64,000 nucleotides of DNA from Lepus europaeus (GCF_033115175.1 NW_026909534.1:1254201-1318200); one strand, 5' to 3'; positions 45,581-57,629 are shown, numbered from the stretch's first letter. The notes: generated by a model from the letters alone, not told the origin. Numbers and translations: made by a program.

Positions 45581-46494
45581 TTTTGATAAAAAATGAAGGA
45601 CTAAGTTTAATAGTAGTTAGATTGGCTTATAATTGGATATTGATCATATAAAGGGGTCATATTAGTGAATTAAGACAATAAAATGCAAATTTTATGACAT
45701 AAATTGCATTTTGATCATTATAGTTAGAATTAGGATAATAAATAGTGTGATCAGTAGACATAAAAAAACTTGGTGAACAATAACCCAGAAAATTATTTTA
45801 CTGTCAGAAAATTTTTAAATTCAAGGAATTTAAATCAAGGAACACTGAAAAGTAAACATAAAGAATTTTCATCAAATTGACAAAATCACAATGAAAAAGT
45901 TAGCCAGGAAAGGCTACAGTTCTCTGTACTAGGATTGATACACACTACATCCTGATGTGTATGTATCATAGAAATAAAAGATAAAAATTAAAAAATATGT
46001 GCATGTTAATATATAACCTATATTCTTATTACTGGAAGTGACAGGAAAAATATAGGAGCAATAATAGAATGACAAACATATACAACATATATTAAATGTG
46101 CATTAAATTTGAGAAATCAAAGAAAAAATCAACAATGATAAAGAGAATATCATACCATTTATCAAAAAAATGCTGACATGTAAGATACTGACATCTACAG
46201 TGACACTTAGGAAAATACTAATAATCAAAGATTTAAGTACATTCTCATAAACCAGAGAAAGTTAAAGGTATATTACCTGGAAACAGAGAATGATAATATT
46301 GGCCAAAAGTGCTTCCAATGAACTGTATACATAAAAGTGGCAAAAATTCACAAAATTTGCCTTTGTTTATGATGTTCTAACATAAAATTTGAGCTGCATA
46401 CTGATAGTTTTAGTCCTAGGATGGACTTTCATTAAGCTACTAACAATTTACACAATTGACGAGTGTAAATTCAAAGAAAAACAAAATATACAAA
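45581..46494 (+). repeat. AT-rich recurrent repeat family, copy E and flanks
   Basis: Core at about 45850-45960: AAGAATTTTCATCAAATTGA, AAGTTAGCCAGG, CTGTACTAGGATTGATACAC. The rest is AT-rich, with weaker similarity to 33.9-35.5 kb. No gene. Confidence 0.5.
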
Positions 46495-46600
46495 GAGGTA
46501 TACTAATTGGAATATAAATTATACTTTCATTAGTGTGAATGAAGTCAGATACTTGATAATATAAATAATAATGAGATAATCACATGTAAGGGATTTTTTA
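46495..46600 (+). repeat. Direct repeat of about 105 bp, left copy
   Basis: From GAGGTATACTAATTGG to CACATGTAAGGGATTTTTT. The right copy at 47505-47612 differs at only two positions (TAGTGTGAAT/TAGTGAGAAT and CAGATAC/CAGTTAC) apart from T-run length. The two flank the antisense L1 3' end exactly. Confidence 0.96.
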
Positions 46601-47504
46601 AAAATTTTTTATTTCATAAATGTGAATTTACAAAGTGCAACTTTTGTATTGTTGTGGCTTCCCCCTCAACCTCCCTCCCTCCCATGGCCCTCCCCTCTCC
46701 CTCTCCCATCCCGCCCTTTATTGAGTTTCATTTTCAATTACCTTCACATACTGAAGATCAACTTAGTATATACTAAGCAAGGATTTCAACAGGCTGCATT
46801 CACACAACCGCACAAGGTATAGGGTATTGTTCCACTAGTAGTGTTTTTAAGTTTCATAGTAAAACACATTAAGGACAGAGATCCTACATGGGGAGCATGT
46901 ACCCAGTGACTCCTGTTGTTGATTTAACAATTGGCACTTTTATTTATGATGTCAGCAATCACCCAAGACTCTTGCTATGAGTTGGTCTAGGCTATGGAAG
47001 TCCCTTGGGTTCACCTACTCTGAACTTGTTTAGTCAAGGCTGTGTCACAGTGGAGGTTCCTTCCTCCCTTCAGAGAAAGGCGCCTCTCTCCTTGATGGCC
47101 TGTTCCTTCTGCTGGGGTCTTGTTCACCAGAATCTTTCATTTAGATTGTTTTTTGCCACCATGTCATGGCTTTCCATGCCTGTGAGACTCTCATGGACCT
47201 TTTAGCCAGATCCGAATGTCCCAAGGGTTGATTCTGAGGCAGGAGTGCTGTTTTGGGCATTTGCCATTCTATGAGTCTGCTGTGTGTCCTGCTTCCCCTG
47301 CAGGATCATTCTCTCCCTTTTAATTCTATCCTTCATTATTTGCTTACACTGGTTTTATTTGTGAAATCTCTTCGACACATACCCTATCTTTTTGATCGGT
47401 TGTGTATTTATACTTATCACTTTACCAAGTGCACTGGCATTGGTACCTGCCTCCTTGGTAAGATTGATTTGAAATCCCCTGGCACATTTCTAGTTCCACC
47501 ATTG
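46601..47504 (-). mobile_element. Antisense L1 3' UTR insertion
   Basis: On the minus strand this is a 5'-truncated L1 with about 0.9 kb of 3' UTR. It contains AAAGGGCGGGATGGGAG, TTCAGTATGTGAAGGT and a terminal TTTATGAAATAAAAAATT poly(A) region. It lies between the two copies of the 105-bp direct repeat, so the repeat looks like an unusually long TSD. Confidence 0.93.
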
Positions 47505-47612
47505 GAGGTATACTAATTGGAATATAAATTATACTTTCATTAGTGAGAATGAAGTCAGTTACTTGATAATATAAATAATAATGAGATAATCACATGTAAG
47601 GGATTTTTTTTA
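47505..47612 (+). repeat. Direct repeat of about 105 bp, right copy
   Basis: Second copy of 46495-46600, starting GAGGTATACTAATTGG immediately after the L1 5' truncation point (CCACCATTG). Confidence 0.96.
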
Positions 47613-47679
47613 AGATAGCACATTATATCTACATTAAAAGCAGAAAATAAGGAAAACAAAGGAATGTAAACAAAAGTTA

Positions 47680-48440
47680 CACCTTTGCCAAAGATAAGTT
47701 GGTTGCAGATGCATGGATTGATTTCTGGAGTTTATATTCTGTTTGATTTGTCTACCATTTTTTTGCATGAGTACCAGGCTGTTTTGACTATAATTGCCTT
47801 GTACTATGTCTTGAAATTAGATATTGTGATGCCTCCAGCTTTATTTCTCTTGTATAGGATTGGTTTAATTATGCAGGGTCCCTTGTGTTTCCAAATGAGT
47901 TTCAGAATCATTTCTTCTAGATATGCAAAAAATTGTGATTGGGATCACATTGAATCTATAAATTGCTTTTGGTAGTATGGACATTTTGATGAAATTGACT
48001 CTTCCTTTTTTAAAAATTTTTGACAGGCAGAGTGGACAGTGAGAGAAAGGTCGTCCTTTCTCGTTGGTTCACCCTCCAATGGCCACTGCGGCCAGCGCAC
48101 TGCGGCCGGCACACCGTGCTGATCCAAAGGCAGGAGCCAGGTGCTTATCCTGGTCTCCCATGGGGTGCAGGGCCCAAGCACTTGGGCCACCCTCCACTGC
48201 ACTCCTGGGCCATAGCAGAGAGCTGGCCTGGAAGAGGGGCAACCAGGACAGAATCCAGTGCCCCAACCAGGACTAGAACCCGGTGTGCCAGTGCCACTAG
48301 GCGGAGGATTAGCCTGTTGAGCCACAGTGCCAGTTGAAGTTGACTCTTCCAATCCATGAATATGGAAGATTTTTCAATTTTTTAATGTCTTCATATATTT
48401 CTTTTTTTAGTGTTTTGTAATTTTCATTCTCAGATGTAAA
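47680..48440 (-). mobile_element. Antisense L1 ORF2 fragment
   Basis: On the minus strand it reads the part of ORF2 after the RT core (GAAACTCATTTGGAAACACA, AAATAAAGCTGGAGGCATCA, GCCTGGTACTCATGC). It is split by the SINE at 48006. It overlaps in L1 position with the start of the plus-strand L1 that follows, so it is not a simple twin-priming inversion. Confidence 0.85.
48006..48335 (-). mobile_element. CTGTC-tail C SINE in L1 fragment
   Basis: TTTGACAGGCAGAGTGGACAG to GAGCCACAGTGCCAGTT. TSD GAAATTGACTCTTCC (47991-48005) and GAAGTTGACTCTTCC (48336-48350). Confidence 0.95.
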
Positions 48441-48446
48441 AAAAAA

Positions 48447-50095
48447 AGATCCTAAAATTCATATGGAAAAACAAGAGACCCCAAATAGCTATATCACTCT
48501 TATACAACAACAACAAAGAGCTGGAGGCATCCCAAGCCAGATTTTAAGAGATAGTACAGGGCAGTTGTAACCATAATAGCCTGATACTGGCACAAAATAA
48601 AATTAGATGTATAGAACAATGTAACACAATAGAAACTCCAGAATATAATGTACATATCTACAACTAACTTCTCTTTGACAAAGAAGCTAAAATCAATCCC
48701 TGGAACAATAACAGTCTCTTCTACAAATAGTGCTAGCAACACTGGATCTCTGAATGCAGAAGTATGAAACAAGATCCATACCTTAAAATTTACACAAAAA
48801 TCCACTCAAAATGGATCAGGGACCTAAATCTATGACCAATACCATCAACTTACTAGAGAACATTGAGTGAACCCTACTCTGCAAGACATTGGCATAGGCA
48901 AACACTTCCTGGGAAAGACCCCAGAAGCACAGGCAATCAAGTCCAAAATTGACAAATGGGATTACATCAAGCTGAGATGCTTTTGCACTGAAAAATAAAT
49001 ACTCAGCAAAGTGAACAGGTGACTGACAGAATGGGGAAAAGTATTTGCAAACCACACAACTGGTAAAGGATTGACAACAGAATCTATGAAGAGCTAAAGA
49101 AATTAAACAACAAAACAAACAATCCAGTGAAGAACTGGGAAAGGGATTTGAACCGGCATTTTGTGAGAGAAGAAATTCAAATGGCCATAAGACACTTGCA
49201 AAAATGTTCAGGATCACTAGCCATGAGGGAAATGCACATCAAAACCGCAATGAGGTTTCACAGTTAGAATGGCCTGCATATAGCAATCAACAAATGACAA
49301 AAGCTGGTGAGGATGTGGGGAAAAAGTTACCCTGGTCCACTGTTGGTGGGATTGTAAACTGGTGCAAGCCACTGTGAAAGACTGTATGGAGATATCTTAC
49401 AAATCTGATTATAGACCTACCATATGATCCAGCCATCCCACTCCTTGGAATTTACCCAATCCAAATTAGCATATGAAAGAAAGAGTTATCCATAACCCCA
49501 TGTTCATTGCAGCACAATCCACAACAGCTGAGATCTGGGAACAATCCAGGTATCAATCAATTGTTGACTTGTTAAGAAAATTATGGTATATACACACTGT
49601 GGCGTACTACTCAGTTATAAAAAAAAAAAGAAGAAAGAATAAGAAACCCTGTCTTTTGCAACAAGATAGATGCAACTAGAAACCATTATACTTAGTGAAA
49701 TAAGCCAGTCCCCAAAAGACAGATATCATATGTTTTCCCTGATCTGAGGTAGCTAATAGAGTACCTAAAATGTAATGTATTAGAATTAGATACACATTTT
49801 GAGATTTGATGATTGTTTACAGCCCTTGTCTCTTCCACTGAGGAACAGTAATTTTTTTTAATTTATTTTTTTTCTTCATACTATTTGCTGACTTGTTGAA
49901 TTCTTACTTAGTGTAAACTATAAAATCATTAAGTAAACTGAAAACAGACTTTGTAAAAGTTAAGTGGGAATGTGAGAGGGAAGAGGAGAAAGGGTTGGAG
50001 TGTGTGTGGGAGGGAAGGTATTGAGGGAAGTGTCACATTCATTAATCTGTATATATGAAATATATCAAACTTATATTACTTAAATAAAATTTAAA
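48447..50095 (+). mobile_element. L1, 5'-truncated in ORF2
   Basis: Begins at ATCCTAAAATTCATATGG in ORF2. The C-terminal ORF2 region continues to about 49760 with many stops (GTGAAGAACTGGGAAAGGG near 49123, GAGGATGTGGGGAAAAAG near 49308). The 3' UTR has a GGGAAGAGGAGAAAGGG tract and ends TTAAATAAAATTTAAAAAAT. No ORF longer than 70 codons remains in the sense frame. Confidence 0.9.
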
Positions 50096-51390
50096 AAATA
50101 AGTAAATATTTAAAATTCAAAAAATTTATACCAATAACCAGAACTTTAAAGGTGTTTGTATATATAATCATATATATCTGTGTGTGTTTATGACATTACA
50201 ATGTAAATGTACATATATATAATTTGTAATATAAATGTATATAGAGCAACACTTTGACATTTTTATAATGCATTTATCATCAGAAAAGAATAGCTCAGAT
50301 TTCTGTAATAATCCAGTTTCTGATCATTACAAGAATGAAGAGTAAGCCACCAAGTTGTAGCTCATAATCTCTGTTTCTCTGTGTTTCCAAGTCTACCAAC
50401 CTCTAAAATTAAATAAACATACATAATTCTGGGATAAAAATAACATTAAGATCCCACTATTTTCCCACATAAATTTCAGAAAATGTACTAGTATCTAGAC
50501 ACATAGTGGCAAATTTATATATGTATAAAATATATGTATGTTATATATGTTACATATATTCATAAATATATTACATTGAGGAAAAAGAATTATTATCCTT
50601 GGCTAAAATGACCCTGAGACACTGTGTACCTGACAGTTTCCAGGGCAACTTATAGAATGTTGGGAGTGATGATGATCTTATAATAAAAGTTAAATCTCCA
50701 TGGCCACAGATTCACAGGCTTATGATTGGCCTAGACTAAAATATTTGTGCAAAAGAGTGACTCCAGTGAATTTAAAAATTAACTTAAATTTTCATAATTA
50801 AAGGTTAATTTTAAGTTCCATGAATGTCTGTAAGGCTAAGAATGAAATCTCCTGCTAATGAGTGATGGAACTGGCCCTAAATTGTTCTCAAATACTATGA
50901 AAATAAAATTTGGATATCTTCCAGAATTTAGATAGTTGATGGCCTTACAATGATCAAATAAATCATGGTAGCCTGCAGTTCCATGCACTAGAATTGGCAC
51001 AAATTAGGTTATTGACTATTTATTAAGGTGGTAATAATAAATTTAAATCAACATGAAAAATAGGAAAATAGAGAAATATTCATTTCAATATATGTTGTAT
51101 ATTGACAGTTGTGTGTACAAATGGTAAATTTAGTAGAAGCAGAAACAAGGTTACAAGGAGATGTAACATACATTAATAAAAATAGCCCTAAATACACATT
51201 TAAATACAGAAAATTTGTGCTCTCTTAAATCAAAGAAAGCTTATGCCATTTAATTCAGTAATTTTAAAACCAAGATAAAATTGTATCAATCTAATGCATG
51301 GAAATTTTAAAGAGAATGACAATTTTGATTCTATAAAAATAAAGAAGCTATAAGAAAGTGTCATTGAAAGTGTAAAAGAATGTAGCATTC
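50096..51390 (+). repeat. AT-rich recurrent repeat family, copies G and H
   Basis: Cores at 50640-50755 (AGGGCAACTTATAGAATG, CCATGGCCAC) and 50925-51040 (GTTGATGGCC, AATCATGGTAGCC, CACTAGAATTGGCACAAA). The TATA-rich part at 50155-50245 and 50515-50575 is simple sequence. No gene. Confidence 0.5.
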
Positions 51391-51661
51391 AGCTGGTGCC
51401 ATGGCTTACTAGGCTAATCCTCCACCTGTGGTGCCGGCACCCCGGGTTCTAGTCCTCGTCAGGGTGCTGGATTCTGTCCCGGTTGCCCCTCTTCCAGTCC
51501 AGCTCTCTGCTGTGGCCTGGGAAGGCAGTGGAGGATGGCCCAAGTCCTTGGGCCCTGCACCCACATGGGAGACCAGGAGAAGCACCTGGCTCCTGGTTTC
51601 AGATCAATGTGGTGCATTGGCCAAAGCTGCCACTGGGGGGTGAACCAACGGCAAAGGAAGA

Positions 51662-51694
<33 letters not shown>

Positions 51695-51727
51695 ATCCAC
51701 TCTGCCTGTCCAAAAAAAAAAAAAAAA
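51391..51727 (+). mobile_element. CTGTC-tail C SINE
   Basis: AGCTGGTGCCATGGCTTAC to CTGCCTGTCC plus A18. TSD AAGAATGTAGCATTC (51376-51390) and AAGAATGTAACATTC (51727-51741). Confidence 0.95.
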
Positions 51728-51741
51728 AGAATGTAACATTC

Positions 51742-52462
51742 TAAAATTATTTGATAGTCCATAAAGATGGAGGTTGCTAAGACAACTTGAACATTATTTA
51801 GTGCATTCATGACATTAAAATGTAAGTGCCCCAAAGAATCATCACACCTTGGCAGTGCTAATATTGGTTTCCATGTGGATATTGACATACTCAGATGAAA
51901 TTAATGAAAGACAAAATAAAAAATAGAAACCTGATGCACATGGAAGTTAAAACTTTGCTTTGCCCTTAGTAACAATGTGTATTTTAATGTGAGCCATAAT
52001 TAAAAAACAAATATGTGGATGAGTATTTGGTGAAAAAACAGTCCAGAATAAACTGCAAAAATTACAGTATGATACAGACTTGTAGTTTGGAAAATTTTAC
52101 ACAATCAGAAAATAATTTACAGTTCCAGGAGCATCTAGAAACATTAAGAATGTATCCTATGCTGATGACCATGATGGTGCTGGCACTGCAATGTACTCAA
52201 ATTCTATACACATAACAGTTGCTGGGACTTCCAGCATTTAGAGTGAGTTGATGACCACACAATTATAAACCAAACCATGGTGCCCATCATTTCCCTATGT
52301 TAGGACTGTCACAAATCAGGTTACTCATTACACATTCAGGTGACAGTAGTAAATGATAAAATAAATATGCATTCCATTGAAGGCATTTAATTTTGATTAT
52401 ATGGTGTATAAATTAGTAATTTGGCAGAAACGGAGTCATAATCATATAGAGATGGGCTAATA
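51742..52462 (+). repeat. AT-rich recurrent repeat family, copies I and J
   Basis: Cores at 51770-51895 (ACAACTTGAACATTATTTAG, TTGGCAGTGCTAATATTGG) and 52215-52350 (GAGTTGATGACCACACAAT, CCATGGTGCCC, GTTAGGACTGTCACAAATC). Copy J is the closest to the apparent consensus. Confidence 0.55.
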
Positions 52463-53290
52463 ATTGGATGGCGGAGTAGGGAGCTTACTGTTCTTGCCCA
52501 GGAAAAGATAGTTTTAAAAAAGTGGAGATAGAGTAGTCTCAGGGAAGAGTTAGGGAAAAAATGGCAGAGGAAACTCTACTGACATTAGAGGGACTTGGTG
52601 GACCCCCATGGGTGGCATGGTGCCCATGGATCACGACTCCAACAACTGAGAGCCTATGCACCAGAACTGGAAGGTGAGGTGAGACAAGACCACAATAGCC
52701 CGAGCCACTGGCAAAAAAAGTGGCAGGAACCTAGAGGGAACGAGGTTTAAATCTCCGTGGGGGAAAGTGTGCCAGCCAAACTAGAGGGGAGGAAAAAAGG
52801 GACAATACAGACACATTTATCTCTCTCCAATCATCTCACAAATGTGTGCAAGCTGATAGAGCAGGAGCCACTTTGGACATACATAACAGCTGTGCCAACT
52901 TGTGTTTGCACCTGGTAACAGCTGAGTGGAGACTCCTGACTCTCGTGGGGAGAAAAACAGGGAACTAGGAACTTGTGACTGTGTGAAGCTTCCAAAGCAG
53001 GACTGTGAAAAAATAAAAAACTGAGGGTGTGTGGGGAGACTCGCAGTGTGGCTAGGACTTTGAGCACTCTCGGTTTGAGATGCCACAAGTTGGGGGTTCC
53101 TGGTCACCTGATGAGACATTGCTGGAGAATCTGAACTTACACTGAGGACTACACAGATCCTTTGTGTGGTTCTTTGGACAGAGCAGATGAATATTATACC
53201 CACTGGGGCTAGTACTCAGGCATTGGTTTCCATTGAGGAGAAGAGCCCAGCTGGGCAGAATATTCTACTGATTAAAAAAAAAAGAGACAG
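52463..53290 (+). mobile_element. L1 5' UTR
   Basis: Starts near GGATGGCGGAGTAGGG, the usual L1 5' end, and follows 27893-28610 in order: ACCTAGAGGGAACGAGG, AAATCTCCGTGGGGGAAAG, AGAGCAGGAGCCACTTTGG, GATCCTTTGTGTGGTTC. ORF1 does not follow in this orientation. Confidence 0.88.
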
Positions 53291-53484
53291 GGCCGGCGCC
53301 GTGGCTCACTAGGCTAATCCTCCACCTTGCGGCACTGGCACACCGGGTTCTAGTCCCGATCGGGGCACCGATCCTGTCCCAGTTGCCCCTCTTCCAGGCC
53401 AGCTCTCTGCTGTGGCCAGGGAGTGCAGTGGAGGACGGCCCAAGTACTTGGGCCCTGCACCCCATGGGAGACCAGGATAAGCAC
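53291..53484 (+). mobile_element. CTGTC-tail C SINE, 3' half lost
   Basis: GGCCGGCGCCGTGGCTC to AGACCAGGATAAGCAC, then abruptly antisense L1. It has no tail and no TSD, so the 3' half was removed by a rearrangement after insertion. Confidence 0.93.
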
Positions 53485-53850
53485 TCTTGTTTCTTGGATT
53501 CTTGCATTTGTTCGGCATTTGTGGAGATACTCGCATTTTTTTTTTTTCCTGCTGTGGTAGTTTTTATCATTGTACTATGACTATAGATAAATGGAATTTC
53601 TGCTTTCAGTGAATCTCTAGAGGCTTGTAGTGGGTATGGCCAGAGAGCTTTGTTCAGTTCTCAAGGGCAAAGGGTATGCCTGAGGTGACACACCCAGGTT
53701 TGGCATGGTAAATCTTCTCCTTTTTTTTTTTTTTTTTAAATCGGAAAGGAGTTATATTCTGTTCAGCTGAGCTCTTATCTTCAATGGAGCCCAGTGCCTG
53801 AGTACTAAATCAAATGGGTATAATATTTGCTCTGTCCAAGGACCACATAA
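53485..53850 (-). mobile_element. Inverted L1 5' UTR end and ORF1 start
   Basis: On the minus strand it runs from the late 5' UTR (TTATGTGGTCCTTGGACAG) through an A-run to the ORF1 start, encoding MPNKCKNPRNK just before the junction with the SINE. The first 130 bp duplicate, in inverse orientation, the end of the plus-strand 5' UTR at 53161-53290. Confidence 0.88.
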
Positions 53851-53940
53851 TGATCTGTGCTCCCCATGTGGGACCTCTGTCCTTAATGAGTTGTACCATG
53901 AGAATTAACAGTAAATCGAGTCTTCAAAACACCTGTTTAG
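53851..53940 (+). mobile_element. Small L1 3' UTR piece
   Basis: CTCCCCATGTGGGACCTCTG, TCCTTAATGAGTTGTACC and TCTTCAAAACAC match the L1 3' UTR (compare 43110-43140). It directly follows the inverted 5' part. Confidence 0.75.
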
Positions 53941-54478
53941 CTGGGACCCTAGAAAAAGTGCTCAGGCAAGCAATATTGTGAAAAATTAGTTCTAAGTAAT
54001 ATGAAAGATAACCCAGACAAAACAGCAGTCCACCAAATCATACAACCTCACTGAAACTACCAGCAGCCACACCATTCATTTTCTATTAAATCTGTTTATA
54101 AGATTTAATTTGATAAACACTTGTAAGAAGCTGTGAGGACTTAAACAGAGATGAAGAGCTATTTCTAATGGAGGTGGAATGGATTACTTGCACAGCTATT
54201 ATCTAGATGGGAAATAAAAGAGCTACTGAAGCTAGATGCATCCTAGCATTTGTAGCCCTGTTATCAAGGGATGGCCATGCAACCTAGGTAAAGTGTTCCT
54301 CCTGAGGGTATCTTGAGGAATTAACTGAATGTAAATCAGATTTATGTAAATCAAGTAAGGACTTTGTAAATTGGAAGGGATAAAAACACATTTTCAACAA
54401 AAATGAGGGCCACCTGTAGGAGCAGGGAGTAATACAATAAAAAAGGTTATAAAAATTATAGTAAAGTTAAATTAATAC
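53941..54478. other. Unassigned intergenic sequence
   Basis: No gene or named repeat seen. Confidence 0.4.
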
Positions 54479-54490
54479 AAGTGTACTACA

Positions 54491-54815
54491 GGGGCCAGTG
54501 CTGTTGCACAGCAGGTTAATGCCCTGGCCTGAAGTGCCAGCTTCGCATATGGGCACTGGTTGAGACCTAGCTGCTCCACTTCCAATCCAGATCTCAGCTA
54601 TGGCCTGGGAAATAGTAGAAGGCCAAAGTGCTTGGGCCCCCGCACCTACATGGGAAATCTGGAGAAGCTCCTGGCTTTGGATCAGCACAGTTGCGGCTGT
54701 TGTGGCCAATTGGGGAGTGAACCATTGGATGGAAGATCTCTCTCTGCCTCTCCTCTTTCTGTTTAACTCTGACTTTCAAATAAATAAATAAATAAATAAA
54801 TAAATCTTTTTAAAA
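54491..54815 (+). mobile_element. C-repeat SINE
   Basis: ATAA-tail form with seven AAAT units before CTTTTTAAAA. TSD AAGTGTACTACA is perfect (54479-54490 and 54816-54827). Confidence 0.96.
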
Positions 54816-54827
54816 AAGTGTACTACA

Positions 54828-55365
54828 TTTATGCTCCTGCTTCTCTGTTGCAATGGGTACCACCTGGATAGACTTCATTCCATGTTCTTTTCAAGGCAAT
54901 TAGGAATTGAATGAAGTAGAGTGGAAAAGGGGGATCATGAATGAAAAAGGCATTATGCATTCAGTAATACAGGAAAATTCAGATAAGTGTTGCGACTTAT
55001 AGGGTTTCAGATTGTCCCTTTAAAGAATGAGGGTGATGTGTGGGATAACATCTACTTGCATATTCAAATAGACCTTGGGTAGTGGAGTCTAATCCAGATG
55101 TGCACACAGATAAGTTGAAATTTCTCATGGGTATATAGGTCACCACAAACTCATTCCCTTGTGCTGCACACAACACTTATTTTCCAGGGCTGGACTACCC
55201 ATTATGTCACTTGAAATACCTATGGTCACATCACTGGTTTGCACAATAATGTGGGGAAAGAATCCTGGGTGGCCAACAAAGCATCCATAAAACAAATAAC
55301 TTTGTAATTGATGAAGATGGTGTTCCAAATAACTGTTGCAACAACTGTTACTCAACTTTTAGATA
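54828..55365. other. Unassigned sequence downstream of the KRAB-ZNF gene
   Basis: No repeat or gene identified. It lies 3' of the candidate poly(A) signal of the minus-strand zinc-finger gene. Confidence 0.4.
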
Positions 55366-55371
55366 TTTATT
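55366..55371 (-). terminator. Candidate poly(A) signal of KRAB-ZNF gene
   Basis: AATAAA on the minus strand (in GTTAATAAATATCT), about 190 bp beyond the last recognisable finger remnant. A single hexamer, so weak on its own. Confidence 0.3.
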
Positions 55372-55850
55372 AACAAAATTTACATAAGAGAGTACAGTTC
55401 AGTTCATATACTTGATCCCACTCACAATAATGAGAAACCAAAACTACAGGTTGTATAAGAGAAAAAATTTCTGAAGAACGGTTAACCACTCTCTGTCACA
55501 ATTCATCATGAAAACTGCCCCAATACTTACTAAGGTGTGATTCCACCAAAGAATTCTTTCAAACAAATTATACTTCAGGGACTTCTCTCTGTAATCTTGC
55601 TATGTTTTGTGGCAGTTTGCCTAATAATAAAGGTATTTCCCATTACAATACAGTCATAGGATTTTTTCTTTCTGTGAGTTGTCAGGTAACCATTGAGAGA
55701 TGATGTATGGTATATAACTTTTCTATGCATGTATGTTTTCTCATTTCTGAGTCTCTTCATGTGAATTGATTAATGGCAGAACAATTTTTTCACATTCATT
55801 AAATTGACATTTTGCTGTATGAATTCTGTGGCGTTCGTTGATGTTTAATT

Positions 55851-56118
55851 AATTTGATAGGTAGAGTTACAGACAGTGAGAGAGACAGAGATAAAGGTCT
55901 TCCTTCTGTTGGTTCACTCCCCAGATGGCCACAATGGCCAGAGCTGCCCTGATCCAAAGCCAGGAGCCAGGAGCTTATTCCTGGTCTCCACATGGGTACA
56001 GGGGCCCAAGCACTTTGGCCATCTTCCACTGCTTTCCTAGACCACAGCAGAGAGCTGGATTGGAAAAGCAGCAGCTGGGACTAGAACTGGATTATCTTAC
56101 TGCACCATGGTGCGAGCC
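55851..56118 (-). mobile_element. C-repeat SINE in the finger array
   Basis: Reverse copy with a shortened head. TSD TGTTTAATT at 55842-55850 and 56119-56127. Confidence 0.92.
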
Positions 56119-56330
56119 TGTTTAATTTCTGGTCATGGTTTTTTCATATCTACTGCACTTGAAGGATATCACCTTTTTTGAGTTGCATATTTATGACAGC
56201 CTGAATACCATGAAAATATACTTCCACATTCATTACACTCCAAAGAAACCCTTTGTGTGAATTCTGATGTATAGTGATCAATTTCTGACAAATGGCTTTT
56301 TCTCACACTAATATTTCTAACCTTTCTTTC

Positions 56331-56639
56331 TTTTTTAACAATTTACTTTATTTATTTGAAAGACAGAGTTACAGAGAGAGGTAGAGAGAGAGAGAGGTCT
56401 TTCATTTGCTGGTTCACTCCCCAGATGGATGCAATGGCTGGAGCTGTAGCAATCAGAAGCCAGTAGCCAGGAGCTTCTTTTGTGTCTCCCATGTGGGTGC
56501 AGGGCCATCTTCTACTGCTTTCCCAGACCATAGCAGAGAGCTGGATCAGAAGAGGAGCAGCCAGGACTAGAACCAGTGCCCACATGGTATGCCAGTGCTT
56601 CAGGCCAGGGCTTTAACCTACTGTGCCACAGCACTGGTC
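56331..56639 (-). mobile_element. C-repeat SINE in the finger array
   Basis: Reverse ATAA-tail copy. Flanks TAACCTTTCTTT and TAATCTTTCTTC form the TSD. Finger remnants continue on both sides. Confidence 0.93.
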
Positions 56640-57379
56640 CTAATCTTTCTTCCTTATGGGAGTGCCTATTGTATGGGATGTAATTTCCAGCAAAAGGCTC
56701 TGTCACATGGTTATGTTGATTTTGGAAAAAGTTCTCTCCCTTGTTTGAACTACATGTGTTATGAGGTATTACTTCTGACAAAAGGCTTTCCCACACTTAT
56801 TACAAGATTTCTATTATGTAATAAATTTTCTGATGTTATATTGTGTGATTTTGGCAGAGTTTTCCAACACTCATTCCATTCAGAAGGTTTCTCCCCCATG
56901 TGAATTCTGATGTTTTATGAGGTGTTAACTTATGGATAAAGGCTTTTCCATATGCATTAGATCCAAAGTGTTTTCCCCCATATGAATTAGATGATGTGCA
57001 ATGAGGACTGCATTATGGGAAAAAGCTTTCCAAGTCATTATGTCCAAAAGGTTTCTCTTCATGTGAATTTTCTGATGCATTCTGAGATGTGACTTATTGC
57101 CAAGGGCTTTTCTACAGTCATTGCATTCATGAAGTTTCTCCCCAGTGTGAATTCTCTGCTGTGATATGAGCTATGATTTGTAACAAAAGGCTTTCCCACA
57201 CTCATTAGATTCATAAGGTTTCTTCCCTGTGTGAATTATGTTTTGATATGAGGTATAATTTATAGAAAAAGGCTTTTCCACAGCCATTACATTTATAGTG
57301 TTATTGCCCTGTGTGAATCCTCTGATGCAGTTGGAGTTGGAACTTAAGACCAAAAGTTTTCCCATAGTCATTACACTCA

Positions 57380-57553
<174 letters not shown>

Positions 57554-57629
57554 CTATCCTGTGTGAATTCTCTGCTATGATATGAGGTTTGTCTTTTGTC
57601 CAAAGGCTTTTCCAAAGTCATTACATTCA

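Noticed and set aside
55140-55355. Open frame of 71 codons near the 3' end of the zinc-finger gene
   Set aside because: No motif, no splice context, downstream of the candidate poly(A) signal; treated as fortuitous.
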